In this document: positions 1-9,650 of the stretch, piece by piece
Numbering within the stretch: the first letter of the stretch is position 1
How the letters are laid out: each line of letters begins with the position of its first letter
DNA from: Dermanyssus gallinae
Lineage: Eukaryota > Arthropoda > Arachnida > Mesostigmata > Dermanyssidae
Length of the DNA stretch: 64,000 bases
Reading direction: 5' to 3'
Assembly (NCBI GenBank): GCA_003439945.1
Contig: QVRM01003983.1
Span: 1-64,000 of the forward strand
Translations under genes and position numbers: made by a program
The notes under the pieces: model-generated
The model's input: the letters and a program-made list of their open reading frames with translations, nothing else
Database searches by the model: none
What the model was told of the DNA's origin: nothing

Positions 1-990
1 ACATTAGCGAAAACAACAACAACAACAGCGGCAGCAGCAGCTTATGTTGTTGTTGTTGTCGTCGTCGTCGTCGCCTCGACACGAGAGAACAACAACAGCA
101 GCAGCAGCAGCCGCCGCGCCTTGAGCAAATGAATGGACGCATTGATGTGATGAACACACACCTGTCTATCTGTTGCCTGTCGGTCGTCTGTCTGTCTCCG
201 TGTTTCGGTGGTTTTTTGGCGATTCGGTGGTGTTTGTCGGTCGGTCACACGACACAAGACGATGGCAAACAAACAATCGCGCGCGAATGTCGGGCCAACA
301 ACAACAACAACAGTGGCAGCCGCGAATCTCTTTTGCGTGGCCGTCGACACACACACACAAACACACGACCAGACAATAAACCAACCACTAACCAATCAGT
401 CAGCCAACCAGCAACGAACTTACCGATTCCGACAAACTCTCGAAACTTACTTAAGTACTGCGCACAAATACTCACCAACAGCAACAACAGCAGCAGCAGC
501 AGACGCTCGCCACCTCGATAGATCGACGACAGACATACAGTGAGCGAAATAAACAAATACAACCAGAGACATAGAGGGGAGGGGCGAGAGAGAAAGAAGA
601 ATCGAGACCGCTGTCTTGGCTGTGATCGGTTGGTCGGTCAGTCGTCGCCCTCTCCAGCAAACAACCCTATCATGCGCACTGACCGAGCGAGTGAGAGCGA
701 GAGAGAGAAAGGGAGTGTGTGTTTGTTGTGTGTGTGAGAGAGAAGAGCGAAGAGAGAAAAAGGGAGTACGAGAGAGAGAGAGAACCGGTTGACCAATTTG
801 GCCGTCTCTTGCCCCCCCTCCTCTTCCGCCCTCCCCTCCCCCCCGGTCTTTCCTGGGGGTCTATGACCGTCATCGCCTTCCTAATCACGAATCCGTTATC
901 TCTGTCGCTTACTCGCTCTGCGTAGCACCCCTCCTACCTACATCGACCGTCATCTATCTGTTCATTCTCTAACATGCAAACACCAGCATA
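1..990. repeat. Triplet/dinucleotide-rich low-complexity DNA
   Basis: CAA, CAG, GTT and GTC triplet runs, CA/GT runs and GA-rich stretches alternate with C-rich runs (about 810-850). Open frames exist on both strands, but they are serine/glutamine/threonine homopolymer translations in several frames at once, as expected of triplet repeats and not of a gene. The composition resembles the zones just upstream of both 14-3-3 genes (28.2-31.5 kb and 45.4-48.3 kb). It could therefore be the promoter or 5' non-coding part of a gene beyond the left edge. That is inference. Confidence 0.5.
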
Positions 991-991
991 C

Positions 992-1017
992 TATATATAT
1001 ATATATATATATATATA
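992..1017. repeat. (TA)n microsatellite
   Basis: Uninterrupted TA dinucleotide run of about 26 bases, one of roughly 26 such tracts in the window. Confidence 0.95.
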
Positions 1018-1549
1018 CGGTCCTGCGATCACAATAAGGGGCTAAGACACGACTGGATATTATGGAGCTAGTGAGTCCCACACGCAACGCCCGGCCTGCA
1101 TCTGCATTCTACCAGTTAGCTTTATATAGCAAAAAATAAAAAGCATATCTAGCACTTTGAACTAAGTTAGCAGGAGTGTCCAAACTCTGACCACTGCAAG
1201 ATCTGCAACTCGCATTGAGGATCATTAAAATCGTACCTAGGCGTCATCATCTGTGACGAGTCAATGAGAATTAATAGAAACCGACCCTCGTCGATTATTG
1301 TTAGAAATCCTCGAGCCAGAAAGACCCGCGCCACTTGTTCGACTAGTGATAAATCACAACGTAGCCAGCGAGAACATTTTTGGAGAGTCTGAGGTGGTTG
1401 TGCAGGATCCTACAGAAGGACTTTGGCACTCAAGCCCATATTTGAATTTTCTACATAGACATAGATGGCGCTATCCACCAGTGCTCAACTAGCGTAAACT
1501 CAGTTGCAATACGCTCGACCCAAAAACAACTATCTTAGAGTATATTGTT
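1018..1549. other. No recognised feature
   Basis: Mixed-composition DNA. A 64-codon open frame on the + strand (1298-1492) has no recognisable domain, and I see no splice or codon signal supporting it. Confidence 0.3.
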
Positions 1550-1850
1550 TTGACTGTTTGCTTGCTTATTGACATTTCTTGTCAGGTAATTGCACACATT
1601 AATTTCAAGCTCCATTAAGCACATAGCTTGTTCGGAGTTCCTTTATGAGATAACAATGTATAATTTATATATGCCATTTTCATCGATTTACAATATATGC
1701 AACATGGTTGTATGCTTATATCACTTTTAACCAGATACCAAAGTTTAAAGATAATGCTCTTTGAGATCGCATTTGAATTTGAGCAGAGACTTTGTCTGCC
1801 TGACGGAAGACGGTACTTAGTTCCAGTAGGAGGCCCCATATCCATGATGT
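1550..1850 (-). mobile_element. 3' end of a CR1/Jockey-like LINE (family B), truncated
   Basis: Read on the minus strand, 1845-1615 encodes a C-terminal LINE tail ending in SISKSIIFKLWYLVKSDI-like sequence. It nearly matches the C-terminus of the larger minus-strand LINE copy at 61450-62345. The match continues into the 3' untranslated part: the + strand text around 1565-1660 (TTATTGACATTTCTTGT, then a CAAGCTCCATTAAGCACATAG block) recurs at about 61333-61400. Only the last few dozen codons remain, so this is a severely 5'-truncated copy, the usual outcome of target-primed reverse transcription. Family name B is a label used here only. Confidence 0.75.
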
Positions 1851-2610
1851 AAAAGAAGAGTACGATATCTTACTTCCGATAACTAAAAAAAACACAGCAC
1901 CAAAAGTAATTTCCTCGAGTACTCGTTTACTTTCCGAAGATCAATTTCAAATTTGTAGATTGGATTTCAGTAGTATATCCACGCGTGATGTTAATGTGCT
2001 TTGCAAAGGCATCCTTTACAATATAAATAAAAATTGCACTACTATATGCATATATGTCATGTCATATAACTTTTGAAGAAGGTTGTACAGGATAATGAAT
2101 ATACCGCGCATGCATTTACTACTTATTTGGCCCTGTTTCCTGAGAATGCACTCAGTCAAGGCTAAATAAAAATCACCATCATCGAACAAGCAAGGGTAAC
2201 AAAACAAACTCATGAGTTCCTACTTTTCTGGAGAATCCTACAAACCTACCCTAGCAAGCTGTTGCCTGTATAATGGTTCTAAATTCACTACGATCTCATA
2301 GAGCACACAACGCTATACAAATGTATTTATTTAGAGATAGGGCTGGCATACAGCAGAAGTCTGCGTAATTAAAGCTCGCATCACACAATACAAATATGAT
2401 AGTTTTCGATTGGCTATTTAGTAAATCAGCGAGTGGCACAAACGAATCGAGAGTAGCTACAATAGTCCACTAAAGCACGCGAAATTAAGAATATAATTGA
2501 CAGTATCTTTATTGGCAATAACATGCGAATAGCTGTAGAAAACTCAGCAATTATATATATGAATATATAGATAAGAAGGTTCTTATTATTCTCATGATTG
2601 TTTTACAATT
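1851..2610. other. No recognised feature
   Basis: AT-rich sequence without a convincing coding frame or repeat family. A 65-codon minus-strand frame (2016-2213) has no recognisable motif. Confidence 0.3.
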
Positions 2611-2611
2611 G

Positions 2612-2690
2612 TACAGAGGTTCACAGCTCCTCAAAGCCATCGAAGGCTAGTATGGAGTGCTTACATTGCATCTTATAAGTCTTCTCATAA
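2612..2690 (-). repeat. Dispersed repeat, probable LINE 3' tail
   Basis: The block CAGCTCCTCAAAGCCATC followed by AAGGCTAG and ATGGAGTG recurs almost unchanged at 4628-4680. On the minus strand it resembles the CTAGCC...TGGCT motif in the 3' untranslated region of the intact LINE (about 59808-59830). Both blocks lie just downstream, in minus orientation, of LINE protein remnants. The simplest reading is a shared LINE 3' untranslated tail. Confidence 0.5.
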
Positions 2691-2783
2691 TTTGATTTAT
2701 TGAATAAATAATTGATTTATTTTTCTTGCATTACATTATGTATATGTTACACACATCACGAATGATTAGCTAAGCCAATGTGC

Positions 2784-3474
2784 CTAACGAGAGCCTATTG
2801 CAGCTATCACGTCTCCGATTCGTTTATGCCAGACAGCAGAATCCAGACGTTGTTTTAAAAAATGTCGACGACCTGCTATCACCGATGACTTATTAACCAA
2901 AGTGCTGAATTTGCGGATCAGCTGCCTAGTTTGAGCGTCAGGAGCACCCAAGGGCTCAAACGAGAGAGGGCAGAATTCGTGAGGATACCGAAGTGATGAG
3001 TATTTTCTTCTTAGCTTGCTGGTTTCTACAAGGTGGGCTGCATAGCCATCTTTGGATGCGTCGCCACCGACCATAGAAGGGGCTAGGGAGTTGGTAACGG
3101 TTGCATTCGAAACGAGCATTTTGTCTCGCTCGAAGGGCATACGTGTCATCCCGTCTGGACGCCTGCCGTTCTCCGCGCAGAGGCCTAGGAGTCGGACGAC
3201 CGAATGACCTAAGGGCTCTGCTGAAGGGCTCATTAATAGTGGCATGTCTAAGGCGTTTTCCTGCGCTGATGATACACGATAGGCTGTGATGTCCCAGTTT
3301 GTCGACGGGGTGACCACATTGACACCGATGAGGGCTAACTGGGTCTGCCCCTAGTCGCAGATCGACTGCTATGCGAATCGTCTCGTCATTAAGAAGGGTA
3401 CGTGGTACAAGGAATTGTGTTTGACGCAGCTTCATTAAAGACACGTCGTTGCACCTCATCGTGCAAAAGGGCAC
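2784..3474 (-). pseudogene. C-terminal zinc-finger and restriction-like nuclease part of a non-LTR retrotransposon, frameshifted
   Basis: Two overlapping minus-strand frames join into one protein. The upstream frame (3474 to about 3190) contains a CCHC-type finger, CQCGHPVDKLGHHSLSC (C-x-C-x8-H-x4-C), then an R-x2-RH-x3-N segment. The downstream frame (about 3190 to 2784) continues with GRRPDGMTRMPFE, a hydrophobic strand, TVTNSLAPS and an alanine/lysine-rich LETSKLRRKY-like segment. A zinc finger followed by RPD...T...K is the layout of the restriction-like endonuclease C-terminus of R2/NeSL/Dong-type LINEs and related retroelements. The finger spacing is not identical to R2, so the clade is uncertain. 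One frameshift near 3190 and loss of the RT part make it non-functional. Confidence 0.6.
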
Positions 3475-3489
3475 CCCAATAACTCAATT

Positions 3490-4625
3490 AAAAAATAAAA
3501 CACAATTTAACGTCATGTTGGATTAAAACGTTCACTTTCTAGTCTAGTGTCGACATAAATACGTACGCCCTTAGTAAGTGCTGGAGAAGCGTACCATCGA
3601 ACATAAAAATCTGGTTCGTTCACATGAGCCGAACCAATTAAGGAGCGGGTTAAGTGGTGGTCACTAAGCTGCACGTGTGATATGTTTATGGAGATGCACG
3701 ACTATTCTTTGAGCAGTAACTACAGAGACAAGTTGTCAATATTTGGCATACGTTCCGCAATATTGACTACTTGTCTTTTCCTACTATTTTCACGATGTAT
3801 ACATCCTATTTTTCCAATCTAAAATTAACACTCATTTGCGCGGGTTTCAAAGTAGCGTCACAGGAATTTTGTACTTAACATCCAAGAAAAAACACTAGGT
3901 TTATAGAGAATTCTGATCTCTTACAGGTCAGTATATTTCGCAGATTTCTGGCTCAGGCAGGTCGGGCATTCCTGTGAGGCTGCCGTTCCACTTCTTCGTT
4001 TTCTGTTTGCTGTCTTCAAAGGGCTACTTAGTGAATGTTTAAATCATTCTTTGTTACCTTCTTCGTTCTGGGGTGCACCTCTTTTGGTTTCTACTCGCCA
4101 TATTTTTTGCTGGAGTTGAACCCTAGAGCTTCGGTTGAGAAATCCCTTTTCCGTTTGCTTATTTTTTTATATGCCTATACCTTAGGCACATTGCTGGGCC
4201 AGCCGCACGCCCGATCTTCGGAGTTCCCCTTTTAATTGCTAGGTTTAAGGTAGAAGTATTCGGTAGAAGTATTCGTTTTTCCTATAGTCGCCTCTTGGGC
4301 GTTATTTGGTCACACAGCCGCCGTGACAATTCGTTTTTCGATTCACAAAGCTCATATCTGACCTTAAGTGTTGCGATCTCATCTCGAATATTCTTTCAAT
4401 TCTGTTCCAACATCTATTCTAGTACTATCTTGATCGTACTTGATCATATGATGACTAGCCCAACTTAGCTAACAAATCATTCGGGCCATCGGAAGTATCT
4501 ATCCTTTTACGATGCTGACTTCCATTCTATTGGGTCCCGGTGTACTACTTCTAGTCTTTCATTTGCAGATAATTTAGATATATAACTAGTTTTTATTCTT
4601 TTCTTGGGTGGTTTACATTTATACC
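3490..4625. other. No recognised feature
   Basis: AT-rich DNA with no conserved coding frame. The frame at 4035-4235 is phenylalanine/leucine-rich and lacks a domain that I know. Confidence 0.3.
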
Positions 4626-4627
4626 GA

Positions 4628-4700
4628 AGTTTGCAGCTCCTCAAAGCCATCAAAGGCTAGCATGGAGTGTTTTTATTACATGTCTTCTTATTGCTTTACA
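4628..4700 (-). repeat. Second copy of the dispersed LINE-tail repeat
   Basis: Matches 2616-2665 over about 50 bases with few differences (CAGCTCCTCAAAGCCATC, then AAGGCTAG, then ATGGAGTG). It lies downstream, in minus orientation, of the LINE remnant at 4950-6000 and is probably part of that element's 3' untranslated region. Confidence 0.5.
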
Positions 4701-4949
4701 TACTGTCATTATGATTATTAGCATATTCGGATAATATTATAGTAAGGTACCTAAATAGTATGGTTTGGCATTTTGTTTGAATATGGACAAATAACATATT
4801 GTGCTCAATGTCTGCATCCGAAGTTTGATATTAACAAAACGATATTAGTTACAATATCTTGTCAGATTTATTATCAAACACGTCACACAGGCATGATAAG
4901 AAGTTGTGTGTGTTATCCCCTTTGTGTTCATGGTTGATGTCAAGTAGGA

Positions 4950-6000
4950 GAGATTAAGCAGGTTGGGGTGAATTCCCATTCAGATCCGTCTGATCTCAGT
5001 AACGAGATCCGATTATCACATATTTTAAACGCCTCACGGATGATTGTGTCCAGGTGATAAGAGCTGGAAGATTCTATAGTGGCATCAGCAAATAGGGTTA
5101 GTCGGCCGTGTTTTGGCACTTCAAAAATATCGTTGATAAATATATTGAATGGGATTGGCTGCCGATTTTCTCTTGCGTCACTCAAACTCATATATTCTCG
5201 ACATCTGAAAATCTCTGCTCGATTTGTTACATTTAGCGTCTTCCTGACATAAAAGAACGTACACACGATTGGACAAGTTAGTCAGTCTTACAAACAGCCA
5301 GAAACCGTTTTCTTTGTTTCAAGACTTTGACGGATGCCATCTCTAAGCTCATTATAGGGGTGGTGGTGGACATTTTTGGGCGAACTCCGAACTGTCGGCG
5401 ATTGAGTATATTGTGCTGTTCAGATGGCCTCTGAGTTGTTCAAAGTATATGTCTCAAGTAAAGAGGCCGCTATGATAACTGGTCAATAGTTTTATTTTGT
5501 GAGCCTGTCACCAGATTTCAAAAGCGAGATGCCGCGATGCAATTTTTATCTGTGGTCGTAGTTGACAAATTGATCAGATATGATACCGGGTTAGCTAGAT
5601 CATGGTCTACTCTTCGCAATATTTGGGATGGTATTTGTTCAGATGCAACTAATCATATATATATATATATATATATATATTTAGGCAGTTGTTTTTCCCA
5701 CAAAAAATCGAGTGTACACTTTCTAGAAACGAGATACCTTAGCTCTTGGTCGTTGCTGTAGCCGCCATTAGGCCACTACTCGTGCATTGAAGCACTCGAA
5801 CGCTTCATCGATGTCATCTACAGCGTATAGATCAGACCAAACAGTCTCATTGAGCTCTAGCACTGTCTGGTCATAGTTGTGTTTCGATTTACGTGTGATG
5901 TTGGAGACAGGCCGAGTGGTCGGTAACTTTTGTTTGGCACACTCAATTCGCAGTTAGTTTTCCGTGTCGCCCTGTCCGACGAAGATGTCTACCGAAGGGA
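4950..6000 (-). pseudogene. Degenerate CR1/Jockey-like LINE (family A): linker and reverse transcriptase
   Basis: Minus-strand reading in broken frames gives, in order, segments that align with the intact element at 56846-59698. NYDQTVLELNETVWSDLYA and DDIDEAFECFNARVV are the linker (about 5920-5790). A SEQIPSQILRRVDHDLANPV-like piece lies near 5640-5590. ISLLKSGDRLTK is RT domain 1 (about 5540-5490), and IPFNIFINDIFEVPKH with LTLFADAT covers the RT catalytic region (about 5160-5090). In the last motif the catalytic FADD has become FADA, so this copy is catalytically dead. Several stops and frameshifts are present, and a TA microsatellite (5655-5680) interrupts the linker. The 3' end probably reaches the repeat at 4628. 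Confidence 0.75.
5655..5680. repeat. (TA)n microsatellite inside a LINE remnant
   Basis: TA run of about 26 bases splitting the linker of the family A LINE remnant. Either it arose within the LINE or it marks a later event. Confidence 0.9.
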
Positions 6001-6880
6001 GCACTTATCGAACACCCATCTAGGTGCACAATTTCATCAAGAGTGAAACCAGTCTTGGCCGGTTGTCATGTAGCCAGTCGTAGCCTGGTTTTGCCGAGCG
6101 CGTATAGAAACGCACCCCATTTTACACATATGATTCATCTGCCCACATTTCGCCAACTATCGTTAACCCAAAAAGTTGAAGAGAAACGAGGAAAATCCAT
6201 GTCTGTGACAGTGTTTCTTGGAGATCTTCGCGACACACACCTAACGTGTGAACCTAATCAGACTTGATTTTGCGCCTATAGTCGCTTAATCTCTGCGTCC
6301 ATTTGCAAATATACTTACATTGAACAAAAATCAAAAATATATATATATATATATATGAATTCTCCAGTTTTGGTGGCCGGCATCCTTACTCAAACCATAG
6401 CCCAAACAGAGCTTCCGCGGTCGTTGATGAAAATGCATCCGTTTTCCTAGTCTGCAACCATTATCTATGCAATACGGTTTTTTTAGCTGTTTAGTGCTGT
6501 GAGTGCTCTCCATCTTGACCACGATCTGCTATTTTTACGGCTTCTAGCTAGTTTATCAGGAGCGCTTCTTCAGTATGATCAGTTTTGTCGAAAAAACTTG
6601 ACTACATCGATGGCTATCAGCCTGGTTCGCTAGCCAGATTGATAGTTGTTGATGTTGTGTCAACCTGGCTAGCGAAAGCATGCTACCGTTTCTCCATCGT
6701 GCATATGGCGTGCAAGCGGATGTCGATAGCTACCTATGATGCCAGGTAGCTGGACGCAAGAGGGAGTGAGTGTATATTGCGTGCTAAAGCGATTCGTGTA
6801 ACATTTTCGAAGCCCTTTTGAAGTACGACTTGAGTCGAGAATCATACGCCTGCTTTTAAACTTCCGCGCCACAATCTAGG
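6001..6880. other. No recognised feature apart from a TA tract
   Basis: Contains a short TA microsatellite at 6337-6356. Open frames on either strand are short and without motifs. The stretch next to 6000 may still belong to the adjacent LINE remnant (endonuclease part), but I could not align it. Confidence 0.3.
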
Positions 6881-6884
6881 CATG

Positions 6885-7140
6885 GTCCGCCATATTTGTT
6901 GTTTTGGTGAGAATGCAGTATACGGCGGAGCAGAAGCCTCGCCATCAGTCACAGTCACAAGTCATAACAACAAATAGCACTCGCGTGCGGGTAAATCCGT
7001 CGAATCGAGTGAGGCTATTATCATTGATTGTCGGTTTCGGCCTGGCGCCTTTCTTTGGAGTTTAGCTGCGGTTCGGCTGTAGTCGCGACGAGAAGTCACC
7101 AACAACAGCAGCACCTCGTTAACTGGACATTCATTTCCAA
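6885..7140 (+). promoter_or_regulatory. SEM1: Candidate promoter and non-coding first exon of SEM1
   Basis: GC-richer than its surroundings and lies 1.1 kb upstream of the SEM1 start codon. At 7139-7147 the sequence CCAA|GTGAGTAG is a good splice donor. A plausible matching acceptor, CCATGTAG|ATACAAG at about 8253, lies 14 bases before the ATG. This would give a leader exon ending near 7140 and an intron of about 1.1 kb. No transcript data are available, so this is inference from splice-site quality and position. Confidence 0.3.
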
Positions 7141-7642
7141 GTGAGTAGTTTTGTTTTGGCTTCGCCCGTTTGCCCGTTCAAGTAAGCAGCTAGCATTGTC
7201 AAAGCGAAGGCGGCCGGCCTATGAAGGCGATTCAGTGTTTTTTTTTTGCTACGTGATAAGCTGTGTGCCTAAGCGTATTGGGGATGCAGGTGTGGCAGTG
7301 TCGATAGTGGGAAGTGTATGTGGAAAGCTTGGGACGTGTAGAGGATGATGAATGATCATCTCTGACAGGTTGCGCTTTTATTATTTGCAACGCGTCAGGT
7401 GTATATGAAAGCGACTTTTTTTAAAGTGCGTTTTATTGATAGCATGTGTGATAACCATGACTTCATTTGATTTTCCTTAAGCCCGTGTACAAGGACGGAG
7501 GGAAGTTTTTATCGCTTTTAAAGAAAATGAATTCATATGTTGGTTCGTATTGATTTCTTTAATTGAACGATTTTTAATTGAAATCCAGTATAACTCATAT
7601 TCTGTTCTATTAGATGTGTATGTATAACACACATTTCGAGCA

Positions 7643-7643
7643 T

Positions 7644-7710
<67 letters not shown>
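7643..7710. repeat. (TA)n microsatellite, about 68 bases
   Basis: Nearly pure TA run with a single TTTA interruption. Confidence 0.95.
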
Positions 7711-7714
<4 letters not shown>

Positions 7715-8096
7715 AGATCACATAGTTGTGCTACTCACTTAAAGGCCTTATTAGTTTCTTTGAAATTAGTTTAGTATTTTTAAGATAAAACTTGCCGTTG
7801 TAACGTTTTTAGGACTATTATTCGACATTGACGCATCTACTGATTTGTTGTAGTAACTGGTAACACGCCTAATAAGCCTGCCCGCATAACCAAAGGCGTC
7901 AGGTATAGTGTGAAATTGCACATACGCATACACACATATCGATTTGTATATCCAATACATAACCGCGATATATATATATATATATATACTCTTATAACGC
8001 TCACGATGTTTGATATACATAAACATCTTACAGAATATAATATTAGCTTGTTTCGAACATTCCGTTGGCAATATTTCAAGTTTAGGGAATCATTAG

Positions 8097-8163
<67 letters not shown>
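8097..8163. repeat. (TA)n microsatellite followed by a GA run
   Basis: TA run with ATGCATATATACATA interruption, then GAGAGAGAGAGGGGGG. The TA-then-GA arrangement is also found at 25816-25860 and 47980-48022. Confidence 0.95.
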
Positions 8164-8175
<12 letters not shown>

Positions 8176-8267
8176 GGGGGAGAGTTTTTGTCGTATATAT
8201 ATATTTGGTTTTTCAAAGAGCAAATGTTTTTTGTTTGCTATCGTTGCCATGTAGATACAAGTGCGTG

Positions 8268-8361
8268 ATGTCATCTTCGACAACTTCGACGGAGCCCCCG
8301 AAGAAGGTCGACCTTGGTCTTCTCGAGGAAGATGACGAGTTTGAGGAGTTCCCAGCTGAGG
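8268..8361 (+). CDS. SEM1: SEM1 coding exon 1
   Basis: Encodes residues 1-31 and the first base of codon 32. The serine/threonine-rich start is followed by the first acidic block. It ends GCTGAGG|GTAAGT. Confidence 0.93.
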
Positions 8362-9650
8362 GTAAGTTCTGATGAATTGCTTTCTTTAGGTGCGCACGTG
8401 TTTCACGCACCCATTGAATTTTTCATTAGGTTTTGTATTAATGACGGCTCTCGCATTTTCAAACCAGGAGGACCTACACTGGAGATTGTATTATCTACAT
8501 GGCCTTTTATCCGGCCTTTTATCTTATGCACAATTCAGTTTCACTAGCCTGTCTTACACAAAGTCCGTCTACGAAGGTTTAGGATTTATACGGGTTTATT
8601 TAATTTTGGAAACGAATATATGCATATATCTGTTATTTATAGATGCATATATTTCCTTCTGTTTTTTAAAAATACGATTTATATATATACTTTATTATAC
8701 TTATCCTCTAAAGGCAACTATATTCATCTAAAATCATTAGGTTGTAGCGCTAAGCCTTTTCAACCGAGTACCAGTGCATGGCAACCGAGTACCGAGCAAG
8801 GTGGCTTAGTGGCAAAAGCTTTTGTCTTGCATTTTCGGGAGGCCTGGGTTCGAGACCCAGACCGGACACTCTTAAATTGGTTTTCATGGTTTCCAATTTA
8901 GACAAGGGAAATGCCGGAATGGACTAAAAATCAGCCATGACATGAAAAAACCGTACATGGACATTAGTTTTACGAAACAATTAAAAAAATGGCACGTACG
9001 ATGTACGGAATGTGTCGCTCCATTGCTAGATTTGTCATGATGAGAATGGAGAAATTTGAGGAAGTGTTATCAAAAGACTTTCCTTATCTTATACAGGGAT
9101 TGCACATACGCTAAGAATATTGACAGATAAATGTTAGAGAGCGTGGAGAGTTAAGTGTCTAACTTTGAAAACGCACATTGAAAGTACGAATCTGGTTTTT
9201 AGCTTTTACGACTACGTCTTAACAAATAAATCTCAGCTTGAGTATGAGGTACTCATTTAAATATCAAATTGAAACTAAAAGCCGTACTTAAGAATAACGC
9301 GCCGATTGACATGCTTGCAATATTAAGATTTCTCGGCACATTGTTTGTTGGCACAGGCATAGCACGTCATGTATGGTTTTCCCTCCATAGATACAATAGT
9401 TCTCTGTGTGTGTGTTTGCCAAGCTTTTAACTGTTGCCTTTGTGTGGGATCACTCGTTGACTGGTTGAATTGTGGTTTCTACTACACAGAGTGGACGGCG
9501 AAGCTCGACGATGCAGCCGAAAAGGCGAACGTCTGGGAAGACAACTGGGATGATGACAACGTTGAGGACGACTTTTCCGATCAGCTGCGAAAAGAGCTTC
9601 AGAAGGCTGGAGTCACAACCAAGGAGCAGGAGGCGAACAAGGTCGCGTGA
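8268..9650 (+). CDS. SEM1: SEM1/DSS1, small acidic subunit of the 26S proteasome lid
   Basis: Two coding exons, 8268-8361 and 9490-9650, encode 84 residues. The start context is GCGTG-ATG and the intron (1,128 nt) has a GTAAGT donor and a TACACAG acceptor. The split codon is GAG (G|AG). The protein shows the two acidic-aromatic blocks diagnostic of the family: [18 protein letters not shown] (residues about 14-31) and [17 protein letters not shown] (about 44-60), then a basic/amphipathic tail with [10 protein letters not shown]. Human and yeast homologues are 70-90 residues, so the length is normal. Sem1/Dss1 tethers lid subunits (Rpn3/Rpn7) of the proteasome, binds BRCA2 in homologous recombination, and joins the TREX-2 mRNA-export complex. 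Those roles are known for the family, not read from this sequence. The tail EQEANKVA is longer than in vertebrates. The intron carries a SINE. Confidence 0.95.
8788..8950 (+). mobile_element. tRNA-derived SINE in the SEM1 intron
   Basis: The head resembles a tRNA gene with RNA polymerase III promoter boxes: GTGGCTTAGTGGCAAAAGC (A box, about 8801-8819) and GGGTTCGAGACCC (B box, about 8847-8859), spaced about as in a tRNA. A non-tRNA body follows, with TTTTCATGGTTTCCAATTTA and AAATGCCGGAATGG (8881-8922), and a short A-run near 8945. The body recalls a central module seen in SINEs of many invertebrates (a GGTTTCC...AAATGCCGG core). That recollection needs a database check. The cloverleaf is imperfect, so it is not a functional tRNA gene. 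Confidence 0.65.
9490..9650 (+). CDS. SEM1: SEM1 coding exon 2
   Basis: Starts after the TACACAG acceptor. Encodes [20 protein letters not shown] and the rest of the protein to the TGA at 9648-9650. Confidence 0.95.

Larger units (their letters stand above)
7141..8267 (+). other. Upstream region or leader intron of SEM1, rich in TA tracts
   Basis: Holds three large TA arrays (7643-7710, 7968-7988, 8097-8163), the last followed by a GA/G-rich run. No coding frame with motifs. If the leader exon ending at 7140 is real, this is its intron. Confidence 0.4.

Noticed and set aside
42..925. Several overlapping open frames of 60-130 codons on both strands
   Set aside because: They translate CAA/CAG/GTT and GA/CA repeats in three frames at once, without any domain; low-complexity artefacts.
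8789..8864. A functional tRNA gene
   Set aside because: Has A- and B-box-like sequences but the acceptor ends do not pair well and a SINE-type body follows; called a SINE.
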